From Planctomycetota bacterium (GTDB lineage Bacteria > Planctomycetota > Brocadiia > Brocadiales > Bathyanammoxibiaceae): a DNA stretch of 5,788 nt. Shown piece after piece: positions 1-5,709 of the stretch. The notes below the pieces were generated by a model. The model was given only the letters and a program-made list of their open reading frames with translations. It did no database searches and was not told the DNA's origin. The stretch lies in contig JAUVQR010000111.1 in assembly GCA_030598065.1 (NCBI GenBank), forward strand, positions 1 to 5,788, given 5' to 3'. Position 1 is the first letter of the stretch. Each line of letters begins with the position of its first letter. The translations under genes and the position numbers were made by a program.

Positions 1-724
1 CTGATATGGCCAGGTACCTTGCCCCGTGCTTCTTGGCGTTGGCGATGTCTTTTATGACACGGTCTATGGAATACGTCCTGAAGCTTCTGCCGTACATCTG
101 GTTCATGCTGCAGAAGTTGCACGGCATGGTGCAACCGCGTGACGTTTCTACTATGTCCAGCCGCTTTGTGCCGAAGGCGTAACCTTTCCAAATCCTGTTG
201 GTTCTGTTCGGGATGGCTATCTTTGAGAGGTCTTCCAGGGGCCGCGGAGGGTTGTGCACGAACTTCCCCGCGTCACGGAAGGACAGGCCATTAACTTCCT
301 GGTAGCGCGCCTTGCCTTCTATCGCCTGAAGGAGTTCGCCGAAGCTTATGTCGCCTTCGCCGCGGATTATAAAGTCAAACGGTTCGGCCTGATTATCATC
401 GGCGATTTCTTTATACATAAGCGTGGCGTGATAGCCGCCGAGGACGGTCTTAACGTCCGGGTCAAGGCTCTTGATGAAGGCGGCGATGCGCCTGGCGGTA
501 TGGAACTGAAAACTCATTGCACTCAGGCCGATTATGTCGGGCTTATAATCCTTTAGCAGGCCCTGGACCACGTCTTTCAGCCGGTCCCTTCTCAGGACGA
601 GGTCGGCCATGTATATCTCATGGCCGCTCGTGTTGGCGGTGATGGAAGAAATGGCAAGGTTGGGCGCCTGCCACGACCTCAACTCCGGTACCATATCGGG
701 CATGGAGAAGAGCAATATCTTCAC
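1..724 (-). CDS. B12-binding-domain radical SAM protein, C-terminus beyond the window
   Basis: The first 241 residues of a radical SAM enzyme with an N-terminal cobalamin-binding-like domain; the reading frame is open at the window edge. Residues 1-135 look like the Rossmann-type B12-binding domain: a first beta strand KILLFSMP, then GLSAMSFQ near 66-73, GGYHAT at 96-101 and RGEGD at 121-125, the usual conserved blocks of this family. No DxHxxG motif is seen, as in many members, so His ligation of cobalt is not expected. Residues 194-206 carry the cluster motif TSRGCTMPCNFCS, with Cys198, Cys202 and Cys205 as ligands of the [4Fe-4S] cluster that cleaves SAM. The following YGRSFRTYS is also typical. 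The GTG start is fixed by an in-frame TGA two codons upstream and by AAGGAA (731-736) 6 nt before it. Family members do methylations, ring closures and other radical chemistry (BchE- and HpnJ-like types); the substrate cannot be told. It lies 80 bp after the LolA-like gene on the same strand. Confidence 0.9.
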   Translation of the reverse strand, partial: MKILLFSMPDMVPELRSWQAPNLAISSITANTSGHEIYMADLVLRRDRLKDVVQGLLKDYKPDIIGLSAMSFQFHTARRIAAFIKSLDPDVKTVLGGYHATLMYKEIADDNQAEPFDFIIRGEGDISFGELLQAIEGKARYQEVNGLSFRDAGKFVHNPPRPLEDLSKIAIPNRTNRIWKGYAFGTKRLDIVETSRGCTMPCNFCSMNQMYGRSFRTYSIDRVIKDIANAKKHGARYLAIS

Positions 725-804
725 GCGTCATTCCTTTTTTTAGTTATTGCCAAGGTGGAGAGATTACGCCTTTTTCAAGCATTATCAAGGAGGGGTTCAT
801 TTAT
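725..804. other. Short intergenic spacer between LolA-like gene and radical SAM gene
   Basis: Both flanking genes read on the minus strand across this 80-bp gap. No convincing hairpin plus T-run on the minus strand and no clear -35/-10 pair is seen, so read-through from the upstream gene is the simplest view. The only signal recognised is the AAGGAA ribosome binding site of the radical SAM gene at 731-736. Confidence 0.4.
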
Positions 805-1512
805 TTACAGAGGCTCAATTACCTCTACCCCCGGCGGCACTTCGAACTCAAAGACGTCGTCGTCTACCGCCTCGTTTATCTTGATATTCCAGAGCTCGAT
901 GCGGTTTATTACCTCCCCGTCGCTTTCGTACATGTCCATGCGCACGGGCAGCCAGAGGCCGTCGTCTACCCACAGCATTATCTCGTTGTACTGGGGATTT
1001 TCCATGGACGGCTTGGGCGTCAGTTTCAGTACGTATATGCCCTCATCGTCCGCTTCAGTTTCAGTGTCGGAGTTGGGCATCAGCTCTATAATGTAATTCT
1101 TTCTGGCCTTTTCTACGGAGCCTTCGTAACCAAACTCGAAGAAATTGAGTTCTGTCGTCTCACCCTCCGCGAGGCGGTATTGCTCGACCTGCTTTTCACC
1201 GGGTTTATAGACCCAGAAGTATTCCCCGTCTGAGACGTCTATCTCGTCCCTGGGCGGTTCGAACTCAAGCCGCAGTTTTCTGGGTACCTTGTACCTTAAC
1301 GTCCCTTCCGCTACTTCCTCTTCATCAAGCAGGAATATGACCCTGGTGTGGGTGATGTCGGCGTCAATGGACTTGAAATCCATGCTTGCCAGGTCCATGT
1401 TGTCCAGCACGGTCTCCAGGTCCAGTCTTTCTTCGGCGTAAAGAGACGTGCCGTTTGCGTCAAGATGTGCCGCCAGTGTTAAGACGAGTATGACGTACAG
1501 TATACCGCGCAT
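805..1512 (-). CDS. Secreted LolA/LolB-fold-like outer-membrane lipoprotein-sorting protein
   Basis: A 235-residue exported protein. Residues 1-26 look like a Sec signal peptide: MRG, a hydrophobic core ILYVILVLTLAA, and a plausible signal peptidase I site after LYA at 24-26; there is no lipobox Cys. The mature part resembles the LolA-like family of periplasmic lipoprotein carriers. TLRYKVPRKLRLEFEPP (about 71-87) is the characteristic strand block (unfolded or reduced lipid barrel, 'Y.xP.klRl.f.pP'), followed by DGEYFWVYKP (96-105). The C-terminal LPVRMDMYESDGEVINRIEL and the closing FEFEVPPGVEVIEPL match the end of these proteins. LolA moves lipoproteins from inner to outer membrane through the periplasm; many paralogues have unknown cargo, so a true LolA role is not proven. 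An acidic stretch NSDTETEADDEG (about 147-158) looks like an exposed loop. The start lies 6 bp after the phosphatase stop, with AAGGG or GGTGG inside the end of that gene as ribosome binding site, so the two are probably coupled. Confidence 0.8.
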   Translation of the reverse strand: MRGILYVILVLTLAAHLDANGTSLYAEERLDLETVLDNMDLASMDFKSIDADITHTRVIFLLDEEEVAEGTLRYKVPRKLRLEFEPPRDEIDVSDGEYFWVYKPGEKQVEQYRLAEGETTELNFFEFGYEGSVEKARKNYIIELMPNSDTETEADDEGIYVLKLTPKPSMENPQYNEIMLWVDDGLWLPVRMDMYESDGEVINRIELWNIKINEAVDDDVFEFEVPPGVEVIEPL

Positions 1513-1518
1513 ATGTAT

Positions 1519-2112
1519 TTACCACCCTTCGCCAGAATTATTTATGATGTCAATCAGCTCGGACAAACTGTCTAACCGGTAGTCGGCGGTTTGTTCCACC
1601 ACCCCGAGTTTACGTCCCATGCACAAAAGTGCGGTCTTCGTTCCCGCCGCCTTGCCGGAAAAGATGTCAAAGTGGACGTCTCCCACCATGAGGAGGTCTT
1701 TTGGGTCTATGCCCAGTTTTTCACCAATAAGCTTCACCGGGGAAGGTGACGGCTTGGGGGGGGCGTCTTCTCGGGTTACCACCACGTCGAAATGCAGCTT
1801 GTGCCTCTTCAGCAGTATTTCGACGGAGCGTCTGGAGTTGCGCGTAAGCAGGGCGGTCTTTATGCCCTTTTCTCTCACGTGCTCAAGCACGTCCACTACG
1901 CCGTCGTTGAGCTTTGAGGTCTCTGCCGCCCGTGTCTCGAACTTCTCAAGTACCTTCAGGCCCTCGCTACGCCTGGGTTCACCCTGCTTGTCAAGATACT
2001 CCAGGATAGGTTCGCTGTCGGGTATGCCTATCTCCCGGTTAACGGCCACAAGGTCCACGTTTGCCAGCGTGAGCGTGCCGTCCATGTCAAATATTATCCC
2101 CTTTATACCCAA
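1519..2112 (-). CDS. HAD-superfamily phosphatase, phosphoglycolate phosphatase-like
   Basis: A 197-residue haloacid dehalogenase-type hydrolase, the usual size for a Gph/PGMB-like member with a small helical cap. All four motifs are seen, numbered from the TTG start. Motif I is DMDGT with nucleophile Asp9 and acid/base Asp11. Motif II is LLTRN with Thr90. Motif III has Lys120 in PPKPSPSP. Motif IV is VGDVHFDI with Asp145 and Asp149 for Mg2+. The catalytic set is therefore intact and a Mg-dependent phosphatase is expected in the cytoplasm; the substrate is unknown (phosphoglycolate or another small phosphoester). The start chosen is TTG at 2110-2112, just before the conserved first strand (GIKGIIFDMDGT) and 4 nt after a strong GAGGAAAGG (2117-2125). 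The frame stays open to an ATG at 2224-2226. That would add 38 residues that do not look like a HAD N-terminus and would run over the divergent promoter. It is followed after 6 bp by the LolA-like gene. Confidence 0.85.
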   Translation of the reverse strand: MGIKGIIFDMDGTLTLANVDLVAVNREIGIPDSEPILEYLDKQGEPRRSEGLKVLEKFETRAAETSKLNDGVVDVLEHVREKGIKTALLTRNSRRSVEILLKRHKLHFDVVVTREDAPPKPSPSPVKLIGEKLGIDPKDLLMVGDVHFDIFSGKAAGTKTALLCMGRKLGVVEQTADYRLDSLSELIDIINNSGEGW

Positions 2113-2140
2113 GTTGCCTTTCCTCGTTATGGTGGGAAGT

Positions 2141-2154
2141 ATACGATATGGTAT
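2141..2154. promoter_or_regulatory. Imperfect palindrome, possible operator
   Basis: ATACGATATGGTAT is a palindrome with one mismatched pair (12 of 14 bases symmetric). It sits about 30 bp upstream of the phosphatase TTG start and overlaps the minus-strand TATACT. The position would suit a dimeric regulator, but AT-rich palindromes of this length also arise by chance. Confidence 0.2.
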
Positions 2155-2197
2155 CAGATAAGAGGGATTTTTCAAGAACGCTTCTTGCCGGTAGCGG

Positions 2198-2226
2198 TTG
2201 ACACCCGATGGGGCAGGTGATACCAT
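2198..2226 (+). promoter_or_regulatory. Sigma-70-type promoter for the phosphorylase operon
   Basis: TTGACA at 2198-2203 is a perfect -35 box. A 17-bp spacer follows, then TACCAT at 2221-2226, a 4/6 match to TATAAT that keeps the first T, the A at position 2 and the last AT. Transcription would start near 2233, giving a leader of about 57 nt before the ATG at 2290. Its place in the divergent gap is what one expects for the operon promoter. It is a sequence match only; the weak -10 leaves room for an activator or a chance match. Confidence 0.5.
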
Positions 2227-2289
2227 TAGTCCCTGAACTCGAAGAACTTACCCTATTTTACCTGAATCAAGAGGTCTGATTTTTCCAAT

Positions 2290-3159
2290 ATGGCCGCCCA
2301 ATTTGCCGTTATCGGTGGTAGCAAGGCGTATGAACTCCTGGCCGGGGGAAACATCAAGGGCGCCAGACTGGGCGAGCGGAAGACCCCCTTCGGCGATTCC
2401 CAGGCGGTTTATCGCTTAAGATTCGACTCTGTGGAATTCCTCTTCCTCTCCCGCCACGGCGAGAAAGGTTATGACGTCTCGGCGCCTTACGTAAACTATC
2501 AGGCCAATATATATGCCCTGAAAGACATGGGGGTCGACAAGGTGGTCGCGTGGTCCGGCCCCGGCGCCATAAGCCGTGAGTTCTCGGTGGGAGATTTTGT
2601 GGTGGTGGATGACGTTGTGGATGAGACCATGGGCAGGGCTGGCACGTTCTTTAAAGGGACGGGCATAGGGTTTATCAGGCAAAACCCGGTTTTTTGTCCG
2701 TGCCTCCGGCAGACCCTTATAGAGGTACTTGATAGGCTCGGACTGGCGTTTAAGGATCGCGGCACCTATGTGTGCACCCAGGGTCCGAGGTTGGAGACGC
2801 CGGCGGAGATAAAGAAGTTTGCGGCATACGGAGGCGATCTGGTCGGGATGACCCTGGTGCCGGAGGTCTTCTTGGCCAAGGAACTGGAGATGTGCTACGC
2901 GGCGTTATGCTACGTGTCAAACTATGCGGAGGGTGTGGTAGACAGGCCCTTCCGCGCGGGGGAACTGTTCGAGGGACTGTCTACCGACGAAGAGAGGCGG
3001 CGGATGTTCCGGGCGGTGGACGATTTCCCTAAGATTATTGCCGAATTGGCCTTACATTCGGGCAGGGTGACCGTCCCGTGCCCCTGTCCGGACTCGATGC
3101 AGCGCTATAAAATAGATGGAAGGATAGGAGAGGATTGGCGGGATTGGATAGAGATTTAG
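2290..3159 (+). CDS. MTA/MTI phosphorylase-family purine nucleoside phosphorylase
   Basis: A 289-residue enzyme of the trimeric purine nucleoside phosphorylase family, close in length to MTA phosphorylases (about 270-290). It would split a 5'-methylthio- or other 5'-deoxy-purine nucleoside with phosphate into free base and sugar-1-phosphate. Conserved blocks in order: phosphate loop IGGS (8-11), SRHG (54-57), VNYQANIYALKDMGV (68-82), TQGPRLETPAEI (163-174) and GMTLVPEVFLAKELEMCYA (186-204). The base-recognition loop reads VSNYAEG: Asn211 and Ala213 lie where human MTAP has Asp220 and Asp222. Asn is typical of enzymes taking 6-oxopurines, such as methylthioinosine phosphorylase and hypoxanthine/guanine PNP, so 6-oxo specificity is likely but unproven. 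A CPC pair (Cys264, Cys266) near the C-terminus recalls the CxC motif of some archaeal MTAPs. The ATG is the only sensible start, since an in-frame TGA lies at 2263-2265; AAGAGG (2269-2274) is 15 nt away, an unusually long spacing. Its end overlaps the amidohydrolase gene. Confidence 0.88.
   Translation: MAAQFAVIGGSKAYELLAGGNIKGARLGERKTPFGDSQAVYRLRFDSVEFLFLSRHGEKGYDVSAPYVNYQANIYALKDMGVDKVVAWSGPGAISREFSVGDFVVVDDVVDETMGRAGTFFKGTGIGFIRQNPVFCPCLRQTLIEVLDRLGLAFKDRGTYVCTQGPRLETPAEIKKFAAYGGDLVGMTLVPEVFLAKELEMCYAALCYVSNYAEGVVDRPFRAGELFEGLSTDEERRRMFRAVDDFPKIIAELALHSGRVTVPCPCPDSMQRYKIDGRIGEDWRDWIEI
3126..3134 (+). promoter_or_regulatory. Ribosome binding site that decides the amidohydrolase start
   Basis: AGGAGAGGA lies inside the 3' end of the phosphorylase gene, directly before TTG 3135-3137. 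A second in-frame TTG at 3144-3146 would have a more usual spacing of about 10 nt from AGGAGAGG, so either may be used. The difference is only three residues. Confidence 0.6.
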
Positions 3160-4412
3160 ACGTTATCTCGTTAAAGGCCGGCTACGTAGTACCGTCTCCC
3201 GGAGAGGTTATAGAGTACGGGCGCGTGTTGGTGCGCGGGACGAAGATAGTTGAGGTAGGCCCCTATAAGGCCCCCGACGGCGGCGGTGTAGAGATCGATT
3301 TGGGGGACGTGGTGGTGATACCCGGGCTTATAAACGCCCACACCCACCTCGAACTGACCGACCTTGAGGGCAAGTTGTCGCCCCCGAAAGGCTTTGCCCA
3401 GTGGCTGAGGCAGATGGTGGCCTTCCGTCTGGACGACCGTAACGGGGACCTCTCCCACGCCGTCAAAAGGGGTGTGCAACTGAGCCTGGAGGCCGGGACC
3501 ACCACGGTTGCCGACATAGCCTATACGAATGATTCGTTCAACATACTCCCCCGGCTTCCCATACGAAAGAGGGTCTTCAAGGAGGTTATGTCTATGGACC
3601 CGAACTCCGTGGCCTCTATACTGGAGGACGCCATCAGGGTACTTTCCGGCTTTCCGAGAGAAAACCTTGATTATGTCGGCCTGTCGCCCCACGCTCCGTA
3701 TACCGCGTGCGAAAAACTTTATAAGGGCAGCGCCCTTTTTTCACAGGGACAGGACATGCTTATCACGACCCACATCTGTGAGACGGAAGAAGAACTGGAG
3801 TTTTTGAATAAAGGAACGGGGAGTCTTGCCGACCTGCTTGGCGCCTACGGCTTTCTCGACAACTGGAAGCCGCCGGGGACGTCGCCGGTCTCGTTCTTAA
3901 AGAAAATAGGGGCGCTGACAAAAAGCCCCTGGCTGCTGGCGCACTGCAACTACCCGCGTGACGAAGAGCTGCAAATAATAAAAGAGAGTGGCTCAAGCGT
4001 AGTCTACTGCCCCGGGAGCCACCACTACTTCGGCCACAAGAGGCATCCGTTCCCCAGGATGCTGAAAGAGGGCATAAACGTGGCCCTCGGCACCGACAGT
4101 CTGGCCAGTAACTCTTCGCTCAGCATACTGGACGAGATGCGGTTTGTGACCGCAAACTATAATGAGGTAAGCCCCCGGGATGTGTTTGAGATGGCCACGG
4201 TGCGGGGCGCAAGGGCGGTTGGTATGGGAGACCGCGTGGGCGCGCTTTCGCCCGGCCTCGAGGCGGACCTGGCGGCGATAGAACTGCCCGGTAACGCCGG
4301 GGGCTCCGTACTCGACCGCATGCTCCAGCCAGATGCGCGAAACGTCTTTACCATGGTGGCCGGCAGGCCATGTTACGATAAACACGGACTCTTTGCGGAG
4401 AAAAAACAGTAG
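3135..4412 (+). CDS. Amidohydrolase-superfamily metal-dependent deaminase (MtaD/TrzA/chlorohydrolase-like)
   Basis: A 425-residue member of COG0402-type amidohydrolases, cytoplasmic, single mononuclear metal site expected. The first 60 residues form the N-terminal part of the beta-sandwich (VLVRGTKIVEVGP). Then come the metal ligands of the TIM barrel: His69 and His71 in NAHTHLEL, His213 with Glu216 in THICE, His270 in LAHCN and Asp321 in GTDSLASN. SPHAPYT (184-190, His186) matches the block that contacts substrate in MTA/SAH deaminases. The catalytic set is complete, so hydrolytic deamination of a purine-type substrate is likely. Substrate is uncertain: the MtaD block HNPxSNLKL is replaced by YCPGSHHYFGH (291-301), a variant whose substrate I do not recognise. 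MTA or SAH, 5'-deoxyadenosine and aminodeoxyfutalosine are candidates. The TTG start overlaps the phosphorylase gene by 25 bp and serS follows after 1 nt, so the three are translated from one message. The coupling to a nucleoside phosphorylase favours a nucleoside substrate. Confidence 0.85.
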   Translation: MAGLDRDLDVISLKAGYVVPSPGEVIEYGRVLVRGTKIVEVGPYKAPDGGGVEIDLGDVVVIPGLINAHTHLELTDLEGKLSPPKGFAQWLRQMVAFRLDDRNGDLSHAVKRGVQLSLEAGTTTVADIAYTNDSFNILPRLPIRKRVFKEVMSMDPNSVASILEDAIRVLSGFPRENLDYVGLSPHAPYTACEKLYKGSALFSQGQDMLITTHICETEEELEFLNKGTGSLADLLGAYGFLDNWKPPGTSPVSFLKKIGALTKSPWLLAHCNYPRDEELQIIKESGSSVVYCPGSHHYFGHKRHPFPRMLKEGINVALGTDSLASNSSLSILDEMRFVTANYNEVSPRDVFEMATVRGARAVGMGDRVGALSPGLEADLAAIELPGNAGGSVLDRMLQPDARNVFTMVAGRPCYDKHGLFAEKKQ

Positions 4413-4413
4413 C

Positions 4414-5685
4414 GTGCTTGACCTTAACTATATAAGGAAGCATCCGGAAGAGGTAAAGAAGGCCGCTGAAGGGAAGCACGACCATGCGGACGTGGACAGG
4501 CTCCTTGAACTGGACGGTGAGCGGAGGGGGCTGATGCACGAGTCCGAACAACTTCGCCAGAGGTTAAACGAGGCGTCAAAAGAGATAGGCCGGCTCAAGA
4601 AGGAGGGCAAGGACGCCTCCGCTCAGATGTCTGAGATGAAGGACGTATCAAAAAATATTAAGGGATATGAAGAAAAGCTGCGCCGGTTGGACGGCGACAT
4701 GAAAGAGATTCTGCTGGCAATCCCCAACGTCCCCGCCCCGGACGTCCCCGCCGGCGAGGACGAATCCGCAAATGAGAGAATACGGTCCTGGGGTGAGAAG
4801 CGGGGATTCAGCTACACGCCCAGGCCGCACTGGGAGCTGGGCGTCCAGCTTGACATCCTGGACCTTGAACGCGGCGCCAAGATATCGGGCGCGGGCTTTC
4901 CGCTCTTTAAGGGGCCGGGCGCGAGGTTGGAACGGGCGATGTTCAATTTCATGCTCGACCTGCACACCGACAAGCACGGTTACAAGGAGGTCTTCCCGCC
5001 GTTTCTGGTGAATAGGGCCTCTATGATCGGCACCGGACAACTGCCGAAGCTCGAAGGTGATATGTATAAGACGGCCGGTGACGATTTGTTTCTCATACCG
5101 ACCTCCGAGGTGCCGATTACCAATATCCACAGGGATGAGATTCTTGACCATAAACAGCTTCCTCTGTGCTATACGGCCTATACGCCCTGTTTCCGGCGCG
5201 AGGCCGGCGCCCACGGCAAGGACACGCGTGGAATAATACGTATACACCAATTCGACAAGGTGGAGATGGTCAAGTTTGTGAGGCCGGAGACCTCTCCTGA
5301 CCAGCTTGAGTCGCTGCTCAGTGACGCCGAGGAGGTGTTGCAGTTGCTGGAGCTACCCTACAGGGTGCAGAAGCTCTGCGTGGGTGACCTGAGTTTTGCC
5401 GCCCACAAGTGTTATGACATAGAGGCATGGGCGCCGGGCGTGGATCGCTGGTTGGAGGTGTCCTCATGCAGCAACTTTACCGATTTCCAGGCGCGCCGGG
5501 CTAATATACGCTTCAGGGATGAGGACGGGAAGGTACGGTTCGTCCACACACTGAACGGCTCGGGAGTGGCGCTGCCCAGGACGGTGATAGCGCTTATTGA
5601 AAACTACCAGCAGGCCGACGGCTCGGTGGTGATTCCCAAGGTATTAAGGGACTACATGGGCGGCGCAGACGTGATCTGGTCATAG
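4414..5685 (+). CDS. serS: Seryl-tRNA synthetase
   Basis: Class II aminoacyl-tRNA synthetase that charges tRNA-Ser (and tRNA-Sec where present) with serine in the cytoplasm. With the GTG start it has 423 residues; E. coli SerRS has 430. It begins with the typical LDLNYIRKHPEEVKKA. Residues about 28-98 are the charged antiparallel coiled coil that grips the long variable arm of tRNA-Ser, and AIPNVPAPDVP (102-112) is the usual link to the catalytic core. Motif 1 lies near the FNFMLDLHTDKHGYKEVFPP region. TSEVPI (230-235) contacts serine. Motif 2 contains CFRREAGAHGKDTRGIIRIHQF (259-280) and motif 3 has LNGSGVALPR (380-389) with the ATP-binding Arg389. The chain is complete through YMGG. The frame extends upstream to an ATG at 4333 inside the amidohydrolase gene; those 27 residues are not SerRS-like, so GTG at 4414-4416 is chosen. 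Its best ribosome binding site is CGGAG at 4396-4400, 13 nt away, so coupling to the preceding stop (1-nt gap) may help initiation. Confidence 0.97.
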   Translation: MLDLNYIRKHPEEVKKAAEGKHDHADVDRLLELDGERRGLMHESEQLRQRLNEASKEIGRLKKEGKDASAQMSEMKDVSKNIKGYEEKLRRLDGDMKEILLAIPNVPAPDVPAGEDESANERIRSWGEKRGFSYTPRPHWELGVQLDILDLERGAKISGAGFPLFKGPGARLERAMFNFMLDLHTDKHGYKEVFPPFLVNRASMIGTGQLPKLEGDMYKTAGDDLFLIPTSEVPITNIHRDEILDHKQLPLCYTAYTPCFRREAGAHGKDTRGIIRIHQFDKVEMVKFVRPETSPDQLESLLSDAEEVLQLLELPYRVQKLCVGDLSFAAHKCYDIEAWAPGVDRWLEVSSCSNFTDFQARRANIRFRDEDGKVRFVHTLNGSGVALPRTVIALIENYQQADGSVVIPKVLRDYMGGADVIWS

Positions 5686-5709
5686 GTTTTATTGGCGGTT
5701 TCTCCAATC

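Larger units (their letters stand above)
2113..2289. promoter_or_regulatory. Divergent intergenic control region
   Basis: This 177-bp stretch separates the minus-strand phosphatase set from the plus-strand phosphorylase operon and should hold promoters for both. Seen here: a plus-strand sigma-70-type promoter (2198-2226), the phosphatase ribosome binding site GAGGAAAGG (2117-2125, minus), a TATACT on the minus strand (2138-2143) that could serve as a -10 with a very short leader but has no good -35 partner, and an imperfect 14-bp palindrome (2141-2154). No riboswitch-like fold was recognised by eye. Confidence 0.55.

Noticed and set aside
254..556. 100-codon plus-strand open frame.
   Set aside because: It lies wholly opposite the radical SAM gene, whose conserved motifs prove the minus frame.
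744..800. Tiny minus-strand open frame of 18 codons (MNPSLIMLEKGVISPPWQ) in the spacer before the radical SAM gene.
   Set aside because: No distinct ribosome binding site or family resemblance; a frame of this length is expected by chance.
620..1096. 158-codon plus-strand open frame across the radical SAM start, the spacer and the LolA-like gene.
   Set aside because: The product is Ser/Arg-rich without any recognisable motif and is antisense to two better-supported genes.
1619..2161. 180-codon plus-strand open frame.
   Set aside because: Antisense shadow of the HAD gene, whose four catalytic motifs are intact on the minus strand.
2113..2226. N-terminal extension of the HAD phosphatase to an ATG at 2224-2226.
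   Set aside because: The 38 extra residues do not look like this fold, the ribosome binding site there is weak, and the stretch overlaps the plus-strand promoter; the TTG at 2110-2112 has a strong ribosome binding site.
2263..2289. Earlier start for the phosphorylase.
   Set aside because: An in-frame TGA at 2263-2265 and no start codon between it and the ATG at 2290.
4333..4413. Upstream ATG for SerRS inside the amidohydrolase gene.
   Set aside because: The added 27 residues are out-of-frame amidohydrolase sequence and do not match the well-known SerRS N-terminus, which begins at the GTG.
4648..5250. 200-codon minus-strand open frame opposite serS.
   Set aside because: Antisense shadow caused by the codon pattern of serS; no domain is recognisable.
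5690..5708. Short ATTGG/CCAAT inverted repeat after the serS stop.
   Set aside because: Only a 5-bp stem with a large loop and no T-run; much weaker than the neighbouring 12-bp palindrome.
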